DNA of 17,473 nucleotides from MAG-121220-bin8 sp964433845 (GTDB lineage Bacteria > Bacteroidota > Bacteroidia > Flavobacteriales > Flavobacteriaceae). Shown in pieces: positions 1 to 7,122 of the stretch. Position numbers and translations under genes: made by a program. The stretch is from the NCBI GenBank assembly GCA_964433845.1, contig CAYSTA010000031.1, positions 1 through 17,473 on the forward strand, read 5' to 3'. The notes under the pieces were generated by a model, which ran no database searches, was not told the DNA's origin, and saw only the letters and a list, made by a program, of their open reading frames with translations. Position 1 is the first letter of the stretch. Every line of letters begins with the position of its first letter.

Positions 1-2
1 TT

Positions 3-695
3 GTCAAAAGATTTGTTGATAGTTCTGAATTTATTGAATTCAAAGAAAATTATGGTAGAACAATGTTTTGCTGTTGGACAAAAATTAATGGTTATCCTAT
101 TGGAATTATTGCTAATAATGGAGTAATTTTTATTGAGTCAGCAAGAAAGGCTACCCATTTTATACAATTAGCTAATAAATCTAATACTCCTTTACTATTT
201 ATTCATAATACTACAGGCTTTATGGTAGGAAAGAGATATGAACAAAATGGAATGATTAATAGTGGATCTCAATTAATTCATGCTGTTGCTGGAAGTACAG
301 TTCCACACATTAGTCTACAGGTTGGTAATTCATATGGTGCTGGAAATTATGCAATGTGTGGTAGATCTTTTGAACCTAGATTTCTGTTTTCATATCCAAA
401 TGTAAAATCTGGCGTTATGGGAGCAGATCAATTGTCTGGTGTAATGGAAATAATTAAAAGAAATTCAGCATCTTCATTAAATAAAGTTATTGATGAAGAA
501 AAACTTAAAATAGAAAAGGAAAAGCTGGCTGAAGAGGCTGATGAAAAGGCTAGTGTTTGGCATACTACATCTGAGGTTTGGGATGATGGAGTTATTGACC
601 CGACAGATACTAGAAAATACTTATCCTTAGCATTGGCAGCCGTTTACAGCAATGAAATAAAAGGATCTAGCTCTTTTGGAGTATTTAGAATGTGA
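3..695 (+). CDS. Acyl-CoA carboxylase carboxyltransferase (beta) subunit, 3' part, MCC/GCC-like
   Basis: The reading frame is open from base 3, so the gene is cut by the left window edge and about 230 C-terminal residues remain; the internal ATG at 63 is not the start. The product is the carboxyltransferase subunit of a biotin-dependent acyl-CoA carboxylase, which moves carboxybiotin CO2 onto an acyl-CoA. The visible part is the C-terminal crotonase-fold half. It contains a GNSYGAGNYAMCGRSFEPRF segment and a nearby PN...VMG block. These are typical of methylcrotonyl-CoA and geranyl-CoA carboxylase beta subunits (SYGAGNYGMCGR), not of propionyl-CoA carboxylase. The segment after VMG (ADQLSGVMEIIKR) departs from the usual EQAA...L of methylcrotonyl enzymes, so the substrate may differ. 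A crotonase-family gene follows directly, as in the leucine (liu) and acyclic terpene (atu) loci. The biotin-carrying alpha subunit is not in the window. Confidence 0.88.
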   Translation, partial: VKRFVDSSEFIEFKENYGRTMFCCWTKINGYPIGIIANNGVIFIESARKATHFIQLANKSNTPLLFIHNTTGFMVGKRYEQNGMINSGSQLIHAVAGSTVPHISLQVGNSYGAGNYAMCGRSFEPRFLFSYPNVKSGVMGADQLSGVMEIIKRNSASSLNKVIDEEKLKIEKEKLAEEADEKASVWHTTSEVWDDGVIDPTDTRKYLSLALAAVYSNEIKGSSSFGVFRM

Positions 696-703
696 TATAT
701 GCT

Positions 704-1516
704 ATGAACTACTTTAATGAAAACGATATAAAAAATATAAAATCATATAAATTTGATTTTATAGAGTTAGACGAAACTGATCACGTCTTTAGTATCACAT
801 TAAATCGTCCAAATAAGAAAAACGCTTTACATCCTCAAATGATAAATGAAATAGCATTTGCTTTCCAATATGCATCCTACTGTGACAATATCAGGGCTTT
901 ATTGTTAAAGTCAAATGGAGATGTTTTTTGTTCAGGATTAGATCTAAAAGCTATTAGTGGGGAAGTAGAAGAAAATAAATCAACTGTTCCACAAGCCAAT
1001 TCAAAAATTTTGATTGGAGAATTATTTAATAAACTTTATAAGCCTAAAATTTGTCAGTTAGAGGGAGATGTTTATGCGGGAGGTTTTTTATTGATAGCCG
1101 GTTGTAATTATATTGTTTCAATAGATGGACTTAAACTAGGTCTTCCAGAAGTAAAAAGAGGAATATTTCCAATGCAAGTAATGGAATCTTTATCAAAAGT
1201 AATCTCTGTTAGAAATGTAGTTGATTGGTGTATTAGAGGTTATAATTTAGATGTTAAAACTGCTTATCATTGGGGGTTAGTTTCTGAAATCACTAATCAG
1301 GTTGAAATTGGATCTGTTGTTTCAAAATGGTTAGATGAGGTTACAAATAATTCGCCAAAAGCAATAAAATATGGCTTAGAGGCGATTGACAGGATTAGCT
1401 CTAGTAAATCTAATCATAAGTATCTGGCCGACATGTTAGAATTAGCACTAAATTCTGATGATGCCAAAGAAGGTATTTCTGCATTCAAAGAAAAAAGAAA
1501 ACCAAATTGGAAATAA
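704..1516 (+). CDS. Enoyl-CoA hydratase/isomerase family protein (crotonase fold)
   Basis: A 270-residue crotonase-family protein of full family length. The oxyanion-hole segments are visible: VFCSGLDL at about residues 74-81, and the DVYAGGFLL segment at about 122-130. The LGLPEVKRGIFP block keeps the glutamate (E149) that matches Glu164 of rat enoyl-CoA hydratase. The residue matching the second catalytic glutamate (Glu144) appears to be Leu129. Retaining only the Glu164 equivalent is known in enoyl-CoA isomerases, so isomerase or another crotonase chemistry is as likely as hydration. Position after an MCC/GCC-like beta subunit suggests it acts on the carboxylated enoyl-CoA product, as LiuC and AtuE do. 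The start is uncertain: a GTG at 692 would overlap the upstream stop by 4 bp (GTGA), while ATG at 704 leaves an 8-bp gap. I chose ATG because GTG starts are uncommon in such AT-rich genomes. A strong palindromic terminator follows. Confidence 0.87.
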   Translation: MNYFNENDIKNIKSYKFDFIELDETDHVFSITLNRPNKKNALHPQMINEIAFAFQYASYCDNIRALLLKSNGDVFCSGLDLKAISGEVEENKSTVPQANSKILIGELFNKLYKPKICQLEGDVYAGGFLLIAGCNYIVSIDGLKLGLPEVKRGIFPMQVMESLSKVISVRNVVDWCIRGYNLDVKTAYHWGLVSEITNQVEIGSVVSKWLDEVTNNSPKAIKYGLEAIDRISSSKSNHKYLADMLELALNSDDAKEGISAFKEKRKPNWK

Positions 1517-1525
1517 TTTATTTTT

Positions 1526-1566
1526 AAAAAAAAATATTATGCGCGCATAATATTTTTTTATATTTT
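1526..1566 (+). terminator. Perfect palindrome, intrinsic terminator (probably bidirectional)
   Basis: Bases 1528-1559 form an uninterrupted 32-bp perfect palindrome. It has a GCGCGC core (1541-1546), an A/T-rich outer stem, an A-run on the left and a T-run on the right (1553-1559). In RNA the inner bases would form the loop, and the rest would be a stem followed by U residues, which fits a rho-independent terminator in an AT-rich genome. It starts about 10 bp after the stop of the crotonase gene and ends about 50 bp before the next start, so it separates the carboxylase/crotonase block from the reductase/thiolase block. Confidence 0.75.
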
Positions 1567-1608
1567 TACCTACTTTATAAACTACAATGTACTCAAAACA
1601 CATAATAT

Positions 1609-2604
1609 ATGTTAAAAAATAAAATTGTAAAATTAGCAGCTCGTCCATCTGGTTTTCCATCAGAAAATACTTGGACTCATGATTTGGAAGATATAAGAGA
1701 AATTAATGATGGTGAAGTTCTTCTAAAAAATTTATACGTATCACTTGATCCAGCTATGAGAGGATGGTTAAATGAAACAAGATCATATATTCCTCCAGTT
1801 CAAATAGGAGAAGTTATGAGGGCAGGAACAATTGGGGAAGTTATAGAATCAAAAAACACAAATTTTAACAAAGGAGACATTCTTTCCGGTTGGGGTGGAG
1901 TTCAACAATACTCAATTTCAGATGGTAAGGGATATTTTAAAGTCCCTAGTAGTAAGATACCTTTACCAACTTACATTGGAACGTTGGGTATGCCTGGAAT
2001 GACCGCATATTTTGGTATTCTTGAAGTTGGTAATATAAAAGAAGGTGATACTGTGCTTGTATCAGCAGCAGCTGGTGCTGTTGGAAGTATTGTTGGTCAA
2101 ATTGCAAAGATTAAAGGATGTAAAGTTGTTGGAATTGCTGGTGGAAAGGAAAAATGTGATTATGTGATTAACGAATTAGGTTTTGATGGGTGTATTGATT
2201 ATAAAAATGAAAGTGTAAAAAGAGGAATAAAAAGAGAATGTCAAGACGGAATAGATGTGTATTTTGATAATGTTGGTGGTGAAATTTTAGATGCGGCTCT
2301 AGTTTTTTTAAGAATGGGAGCAAGAATTGTAATATGCGGTGCTATTTCACAATACAATGAAATGTCAGCTAAAGGGCCAAATAATTATTTGTCTTTACTT
2401 GTTAACAGAGCAACCATGAAAGGGATGGTTGTTTTAGATTTTGTAAAAAAATATCCACTGGCTACTAAAGAAATGACTGAATGGATTCTTGACGGTACTT
2501 TAAAGTCAAAAGAAGATGTTTATGAAGGCATAGAGAACTTTTATGAAGTTTTTAAAAAGTTATTTAATGGGAATAAAAAAGGTAAATTAATTTTAAAACT
2601 ATAA
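1609..2604 (+). CDS. MDR-family NADP-dependent oxidoreductase (CurA / alkenal reductase-like)
   Basis: A zinc-independent medium-chain dehydrogenase/reductase of 331 residues, the family length. Family marks are VSLDPAMRGW (about 44-53), the nucleotide-binding glycine motif AAAGAVGSIVG (153-163) after the GMPGMTAYFG block, and YFDNVGGEILD (about 219-229). No structural or catalytic zinc cysteine cluster is visible. Members such as CurA, prostaglandin reductase and leukotriene B4 12-hydroxydehydrogenase reduce the 2,3 double bond of alpha,beta-unsaturated carbonyl compounds with NADPH. In this cluster it may reduce an enoyl or enone intermediate, or remove a badly placed double bond; that role is inferred from position. 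The thiolase starts 2 bp after its stop, so the two are almost certainly co-transcribed and translationally coupled. The exact substrate cannot be read from sequence. Confidence 0.88.
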   Translation: MLKNKIVKLAARPSGFPSENTWTHDLEDIREINDGEVLLKNLYVSLDPAMRGWLNETRSYIPPVQIGEVMRAGTIGEVIESKNTNFNKGDILSGWGGVQQYSISDGKGYFKVPSSKIPLPTYIGTLGMPGMTAYFGILEVGNIKEGDTVLVSAAAGAVGSIVGQIAKIKGCKVVGIAGGKEKCDYVINELGFDGCIDYKNESVKRGIKRECQDGIDVYFDNVGGEILDAALVFLRMGARIVICGAISQYNEMSAKGPNNYLSLLVNRATMKGMVVLDFVKKYPLATKEMTEWILDGTLKSKEDVYEGIENFYEVFKKLFNGNKKGKLILKL

Positions 2605-2606
2605 TT

Positions 2607-3788
2607 TTGAGAGATGCATTAATAGTTTCAACAGCTAGAACTCCCTTGACGAAATCTTATAGAGGGACATTCAATAATACAACTGCTCCAACTATGGCTG
2701 GTTGGGCAATAAAGGAAGCAGTAAAAAGGTCAGGAGTTGATCCTGACAAAGTAGATGATGTAATAATGGGAGCTGCTCTTCAACAAGGCACAACACATGC
2801 TAATGTGGCAAGAAATGCAGCTTTATCAGCCGGTCTTCCAGTTACAGTAAGTGGTATGAGTTTAGATAGACAATGTTCCTCTGGAATGATGGCAATTGCA
2901 ACTGCAGCAAAACAAATCATTAGTGACGGAATGGATGTTGTTGTTGGTGGTGGCCTAGATTCAATTAGTTTAGTTCAAACTGAAAAAATGAATTTAGATA
3001 GGTATGTAGACAAAAATTTAATCGCAAAACACAAACATATTTATATGCCAATGCTTCAAACTGCTGAGGTTGTTGCCAACAGATACAATATTTCTAGAGA
3101 ATCTCAAGATCAATATGCGCTTCAAAGTCAACTTAGAACTGCTAAAGGTCAAGATGAAGGAAAATTTGATGATGAAATTATTTCGGTCACTGCAACTATG
3201 GGAGTTATGGATAAGGAAACTAAAGAAATTTCATTTATTGAAAAGACAATTTCAAAAGATGAATGTAATAGACCATCAACAACAATTGAAGGATTAAGAT
3301 CACTCAAGCCTGTTGTTGAAGGAGGTTCAATTACTGCGGGAAATGCTAGTCAGTTATCCGATGGTGCATCTGCTTGTGTTTTAATGGAATCAAATGTGGC
3401 AGCAAAACATAATCTAACTCCTCTTGGAATATATAGAGGAATTGCTGTCGCTGGATGTGAGCCAGACGAGATGGGTATTGGACCAATTTATGCAGTCCCG
3501 AAGCTTTTAAAGCAGAATGGACTTAAAATGAGTGACATAGGATTATGGGAACTTAATGAAGCTTTTGCAGTTCAAGTGATCTATTGTAGAGATATTTTAG
3601 GTATTCCAGACGAACTTTTAAATGTTAATGGTGGTTCTATTTCTGTGGGTCATCCATATGGCATGAGTGGATCTAGAATGGTTGGTCATTCACTTATTGA
3701 AGGTAAAAGACGAGGAGCTAAATATGTAGTTTCTACCATGTGTGTTGGTGGTGGAATGGGAGCAGCTGGTTTATTTGAAGTTATTTAA
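2607..3788 (+). CDS. Acetyl-CoA C-acyltransferase (thiolase)
   Basis: A complete 393-residue degradative-type thiolase. It cleaves 3-oxoacyl-CoA with CoA to acetyl-CoA and a shortened acyl-CoA, the last step of a beta-oxidation turn, in the cytoplasm. The nucleophilic cysteine is C90 in LDRQCSSGM, followed by NEAFAVQ (317-323), the catalytic histidine H349 in GHPYGMSG, and the second cysteine C379 in CVGGGMGAAG. The start is TTG at 2607: the protein must begin at about MRDALIVSTARTP for a normal thiolase N-terminus, and no in-frame ATG lies nearby (the ATG at 2614 is in another frame). The gene begins 2 bp after the reductase stop, so translation probably depends on coupling. Family membership is certain; chain-length preference is not. 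Confidence 0.95.
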   Translation: MRDALIVSTARTPLTKSYRGTFNNTTAPTMAGWAIKEAVKRSGVDPDKVDDVIMGAALQQGTTHANVARNAALSAGLPVTVSGMSLDRQCSSGMMAIATAAKQIISDGMDVVVGGGLDSISLVQTEKMNLDRYVDKNLIAKHKHIYMPMLQTAEVVANRYNISRESQDQYALQSQLRTAKGQDEGKFDDEIISVTATMGVMDKETKEISFIEKTISKDECNRPSTTIEGLRSLKPVVEGGSITAGNASQLSDGASACVLMESNVAAKHNLTPLGIYRGIAVAGCEPDEMGIGPIYAVPKLLKQNGLKMSDIGLWELNEAFAVQVIYCRDILGIPDELLNVNGGSISVGHPYGMSGSRMVGHSLIEGKRRGAKYVVSTMCVGGGMGAAGLFEVI

Positions 3789-3800
3789 TTTGAAATGTTT

Positions 3801-3823
3801 AAAAAAGTAATTCTTTTTTTTTA
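3801..3823 (+). terminator. Possible weak terminator hairpin after the thiolase gene
   Basis: AAAAAAG (3801-3807) and CTTTTTT (3813-3819) are complementary around a TAATT loop, and the T-run continues for two more bases. The hairpin has only one G:C pair, so it would be weak. It may reduce rather than stop transcription into the SDR gene. Confidence 0.35.
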
Positions 3824-3825
3824 AA

Positions 3826-3843
3826 TTAGTATATAAATACTAA
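3826..3843. promoter_or_regulatory. Inverted repeat upstream of the SDR-MaoC-crotonase-ACAD operon
   Basis: TTAGTAT (3826-3832) and ATACTAA (3837-3843) form a perfect 7-bp inverted repeat with a 4-bp spacer, ending 23 bp before the ATG at 3867. Its size and place would suit an operator for a dimeric regulator, or a small 5' hairpin. In such AT-rich DNA a chance dyad of this length is quite possible, and no convincing -33/-7 promoter pair was seen with it. Confidence 0.3.
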
Positions 3844-3866
3844 AAATTTAATTAATAAAATAAATT

Positions 3867-4607
3867 ATGAAAAGATTAGAAGGTCAAGTTGCTATTGTAA
3901 CAGGCGGAGCTCGTGGAATAGGTAAAGGAATATGTGAAGTTTTTTGTAGAGAAGGAGCTACAGTAGCTTTATGGGATGTTTTAGATGGAACTGATACAGT
4001 TAATGAAATAACAAAAAATGGTGGTAAAATATTTTTTCAAAAAGTAGATGTAACAGATCAAAATTCTGTAAATAATGCTGTTGAAGAAATTATAAAGGAA
4101 CATGGTAAAATTGAAATTTTAATTAATAATGCAGGAATAATTAGAGATAGATCTTTTTTAAAGATGTCTGAAGAAGAATGGGACTCGGTAATAAATGTAA
4201 ATCTAAAATCCTTGTATGTAGTAACAAGAGCAGTCGTTCCACACATGAAAGAAAATGGATATGGAAGAATTGTTTCTGCTTCTTCAATTAATGGTACAGC
4301 AGGTGCGTTCGGGCAAACAAACTATTGTGCAACTAAGGCAGGAATTTCTGGTTTTACCAGAGCACTATGTAAAGAAGTCGGTAGACACGGAATTACTGCA
4401 AATGCAGTAGCGCCAGGTTTTATAAAATCTGTAATGTCGGATACTATTCCTGAAGAGATTATTAAAGGTGCTATAAAAATGATACCTGTAGGTAGAATAG
4501 GAACAGCTGAAGATATGGGACATGCCTATTTATTTTTAGCATCAAAAGAGGCTGGATTTATTAGTGGAATCACTCTTCATGCTAATGGAGGTGCTATGCC
4601 ACTTTAA
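3867..4607 (+). CDS. SDR-family dehydrogenase (FabG-like / 3-hydroxyacyl-CoA dehydrogenase)
   Basis: A classical short-chain dehydrogenase of 246 residues. The cofactor motif TGGARGIG is at about 12-19, NNAG at 87-90, and the catalytic Ser140, Tyr153 and Lys157 lie in the SASSINGTAG and YCATKAG segments. The C-terminal ISGITLHANGGAMPL tail is like that of FabG and related 3-hydroxyacyl dehydrogenases. FabG-type enzymes interconvert 3-oxoacyl and (R)-3-hydroxyacyl thioesters. Next to a MaoC-type hydratase, which normally makes (R)-3-hydroxyacyl-CoA, and in a degradative cluster, it probably oxidises the (R)-3-hydroxyacyl-CoA to the 3-oxoacyl-CoA used by the thiolase. That direction is inferred from context. 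It is the first gene of a run with intergenic gaps of 5 to 24 bp reaching 8247. Confidence 0.93.
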   Translation: MKRLEGQVAIVTGGARGIGKGICEVFCREGATVALWDVLDGTDTVNEITKNGGKIFFQKVDVTDQNSVNNAVEEIIKEHGKIEILINNAGIIRDRSFLKMSEEEWDSVINVNLKSLYVVTRAVVPHMKENGYGRIVSASSINGTAGAFGQTNYCATKAGISGFTRALCKEVGRHGITANAVAPGFIKSVMSDTIPEEIIKGAIKMIPVGRIGTAEDMGHAYLFLASKEAGFISGITLHANGGAMPL

Positions 4608-4631
4608 TATTAATTAACTTAATTTAAAAAA

Positions 4632-5108
4632 ATGGAAAAAAAAGAAGCTTATAAAACTCATTTTAAAAATTTAGATGAAATGGGCAAATGTGTAGGTAAG
4701 GAATTAGGAATAAGTGATTGGATAGAAATAACCCAGGATAAGATAAGTGTATTTGCTAAAATTACGGAAGATGAACAATGGATTCATCTTGATGAAGAAA
4801 AGTGTGCTAAAGAATCTCCTTATAAAACTACTATTGCTCATGGATTTATGATATTATCACTAGCATCTAGATTTTCGTATGATACTGTGACTATTGGAAG
4901 TGTTAAAATGGGGGTTAATTATGGTGTTGATAAAGTAAGATTTATGAGTGCCACTCCTTCTGGTGGTTTTGTAAGAGGAAGAGTTTCATTATTAGAATTT
5001 GAAATAAAACCTGGAGGAGCAAAATATAAATTAGGTATTACAGTTGAACTTAAGGGACAAGAAAAACCAGTATGTGTTGCTGAAACTTTGGCAATAGGAT
5101 ACGAATAA
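4632..5108 (+). CDS. MaoC-family (R)-specific enoyl-CoA hydratase
   Basis: A single hot-dog-fold MaoC dehydratase of 158 residues. The hydratase-2 catalytic pair is present with its normal spacing: Asp47 and His52 in EDEQWIHLD, matching Asp31/His36 of the PhaJ hydratase. AHGF (69-72), at the start of the long hot-dog helix, is also conserved. The expected reaction is reversible hydration of trans-2-enoyl-CoA to (R)-3-hydroxyacyl-CoA. Between an FabG-like SDR and acyl-CoA dehydrogenases, it probably provides the main hydration step of this cycle, since both crotonase-type proteins of the locus lack one or both usual hydratase glutamates. The gene starts 24 bp after the SDR stop and ends 9 bp before the next gene, consistent with one operon. 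Confidence 0.92.
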   Translation: MEKKEAYKTHFKNLDEMGKCVGKELGISDWIEITQDKISVFAKITEDEQWIHLDEEKCAKESPYKTTIAHGFMILSLASRFSYDTVTIGSVKMGVNYGVDKVRFMSATPSGGFVRGRVSLLEFEIKPGGAKYKLGITVELKGQEKPVCVAETLAIGYE

Positions 5109-5117
5109 ATATTTATT

Positions 5118-5900
5118 ATGGGTAAATCAGTTTTAATAGAAATAGATAAAAATATTGCAATAATTACTTTAAATAGACCTGAGAGATATAATGCTGTAAA
5201 TCAAGATTTAGTTGATGGCATAAATGATTGTTTGTCAATTGCTGAAAGAGATGAAAATGTAAGAGCAATAGTATTGACAGGAAATGGTAAAGGCTTTTGT
5301 GCTGGAGCAGACATGTCAGTATTTGGAGGTGAAGTTACTGCTGAACAAAGAAGAGATTATATAATTGAACAATATCAGCCTTTAATGAAACGTTTTTTCT
5401 CAATCAATAAACCAATAATTGGAGCCATAAATGGAACAGCTGCGGGAGTTGGGGCTGCTTTTGCATTAGCTTGTGATTTAAGAGTTATGAGTAAAGAAAG
5501 CGCTTTGCTTTATGCTTTTGTTAATATAGGGCTTGGACCTGATGGTGGAGCAAGTTGGCTATTAGCAAGACAAGTAGGCTATAGTAAAGCCTTTGAAATT
5601 GCTATAAGTGGTAAAAAAGTATTTGGAGAAGAGTGCTCTAAATTAGGTTTAACAAATAGAATTGTAGAGGAGGAAGACATTTTAAATGATGCTAAAAAAT
5701 GGGCTCACGAGCTTTCTGCTAGACCTACTCTTGCAATTGGAATTGCAAAAGCAGACATGATGTATTCTATGGATAATAATTTAAATGATACCATAGCTTT
5801 TGAAGCACAAAAACAGGTTTCAGCATTTAATAGCTATGATTTAAAGGAGGGAGTGACTGCTTTTATAGAAAAAAGACCAGCAAAATTTTTAGGTAAATAA
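5118..5900 (+). CDS. Enoyl-CoA hydratase/isomerase, PaaG-like
   Basis: A 260-residue crotonase-family protein. Oxyanion-hole segments are FCAGADMS (about 60-67) and INGTAAGVGAAFALACD (about 104-120). Both hydratase glutamates appear replaced: the Glu144 equivalent is alanine and the Glu164 equivalent is a hydrophobic residue in YAFVNIGLGPDGG. Instead there is Asp142 in the GPDGG block, as in PaaG-type isomerases (PDSGG), where this aspartate is the catalytic acid/base. The C-terminus ends in EKRPAKFLGK, the usual EKRxPxFxG tail. The likely activity is double-bond isomerisation of enoyl-CoA (delta3 to delta2), needed when unsaturated or ring-derived chains are degraded. Nothing else of the phenylacetate pathway is nearby, so a true PaaG epoxide-isomerase role is not suggested. 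It is the third gene of the 3867-8247 run. Confidence 0.9.
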   Translation: MGKSVLIEIDKNIAIITLNRPERYNAVNQDLVDGINDCLSIAERDENVRAIVLTGNGKGFCAGADMSVFGGEVTAEQRRDYIIEQYQPLMKRFFSINKPIIGAINGTAAGVGAAFALACDLRVMSKESALLYAFVNIGLGPDGGASWLLARQVGYSKAFEIAISGKKVFGEECSKLGLTNRIVEEEDILNDAKKWAHELSARPTLAIGIAKADMMYSMDNNLNDTIAFEAQKQVSAFNSYDLKEGVTAFIEKRPAKFLGK

Positions 5901-5923
5901 TTAAATAAAAGATTAAAAAGATA

Positions 5924-7117
5924 ATGGAGACAAAAACAAAAGTAGATTTAACTAGTTTTAGAATGGAAACCAGAAAATGGTTAGAAGATAATTGTCCAAA
6001 TTCTATGAGAGAGCCTTTGACAGATGTAAAACAGTTGTATTGGGGAGGTAGAAATGGTAATTTTTCTTCAGAAGATCAAAAAATATGGTTTGAAAGAATG
6101 CTAGAAAAAAAGTGGATTGTTCCATATTGGGAAACAAAATATGGAGGAGGAGGTCTTACTCCAAAACAAAACAATATATTAAATCAAGAGATGGCTAGAT
6201 TAGGATGTAGAAAACCACACATTAACTTTGGTATTTCTATGTTAGGTCCAGCACTTTTAAAATTTGCTTCTGAAGAACAAAAAATTCATTATTTAAATCA
6301 AATTTGTAAAGGTGAAATAAGATGGGTACAAGGATATAGTGAGCCAAATGCTGGTAGTGATTTAGCAAATTTGCAAACTAAAGCCGAAGATAAAGGAGAT
6401 CACTTTTTAGTTACGGGTTCCAAAGTATGGACATCTTTTGGAGATAAAGGAGATTGGATATTTTGCCTAGTTAGAACCGATAATAGTTCAAAACATACTG
6501 GAGTTAGTTTTTTATTAATTGATATGACTTCCAAGGGTGTTACTACAAGACCAATAAAACTTATAAGTGGAAAATCCCCATTTACTGAAACATTTTTTGA
6601 TGCTGTTAAGGTCCCAAAGAAAAATTTAGTAGGAACTTTAAATGATGGTTGGACAATTGCTAAATATTTACTGACTCATGAGCGTCAAATGATTGGAGGA
6701 ATTGGTGAAACTGACAAGAAAAAGCCATTAAGTGAAATAGCAAAAGAGGTTTTGGAACAAAGTAATGGATCATTAGTATGTGAAAGTATCAGAAATAAGA
6801 TTTCTGAATTAGAAATGAATGAAAAAATATTTGAATTAACAATTCAAAGAGCTATGGATGAGCATAAAGCTGGAAATAATTCTGGAGCAATTTCATCTTT
6901 TTTTAAATACTATGGAACTGAACTTGGCATTCAAAAAGAAGAATTAAGACTTGAAGTTAATGGGTTTAATTCAACAGAATGGACTAGTGAAGAATCTAAT
7001 AATGGGAGAGAGGCAAGGCATTTTTGTCGTTCTAAAGGTTATTCAATTGAGGGTGGGACACATGAGATTCAATTAAATATTATAGCAAAAAGAGTTTTAG
7101 GTTTACCATCAAAATAA
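5924..7117 (+). CDS. Acyl-CoA dehydrogenase, catalytic (alpha-like) subunit
   Basis: A 397-residue acyl-CoA dehydrogenase family protein. The flavin and substrate loops are present: YSEPNAGSD at 138-146 and KVWTS at 167-171. The C-terminal segment SIEGGTHEIQ carries the expected catalytic base, Glu376. Two motifs that bind the FAD pyrophosphate and adenine across the dimer interface in ordinary homotetramers, RxQFG...FQ and QxxGGxG, are not visible; the corresponding stretches read LTHERQMIGGIGETD and EVNGFNSTEW. The next gene has exactly those two motifs. This division is known from the alpha2beta2 dehydrogenases of mycobacterial cholesterol degradation (FadE pairs), so this protein is probably the subunit giving the catalytic base. 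The substrate in those systems is a bulky side-chain or ring acyl-CoA; here it is unknown. The partner gene begins 5 bp downstream. Confidence 0.92.
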   Translation: METKTKVDLTSFRMETRKWLEDNCPNSMREPLTDVKQLYWGGRNGNFSSEDQKIWFERMLEKKWIVPYWETKYGGGGLTPKQNNILNQEMARLGCRKPHINFGISMLGPALLKFASEEQKIHYLNQICKGEIRWVQGYSEPNAGSDLANLQTKAEDKGDHFLVTGSKVWTSFGDKGDWIFCLVRTDNSSKHTGVSFLLIDMTSKGVTTRPIKLISGKSPFTETFFDAVKVPKKNLVGTLNDGWTIAKYLLTHERQMIGGIGETDKKKPLSEIAKEVLEQSNGSLVCESIRNKISELEMNEKIFELTIQRAMDEHKAGNNSGAISSFFKYYGTELGIQKEELRLEVNGFNSTEWTSEESNNGREARHFCRSKGYSIEGGTHEIQLNIIAKRVLGLPSK

Positions 7118-7122
7118 AAAAT

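Noticed and set aside
3..1516. Naming the first two genes liuB/liuC or atuC/atuE
   Set aside because: The carboxyltransferase is truncated and its post-VMG segment is atypical, and the crotonase lacks one expected glutamate, so a specific gene symbol is not justified.
1448..1660. A 70-codon minus-strand frame across the palindrome
   Set aside because: It runs through the terminator-like palindrome and the ends of two strong genes on the other strand; its Phe/Ile/Lys-rich product is typical of noise.
3070..3297. A 75-codon plus-strand frame inside the thiolase gene
   Set aside because: It is an alternative frame of a well-conserved thiolase gene, with unordered lysine-rich composition and no independent support.
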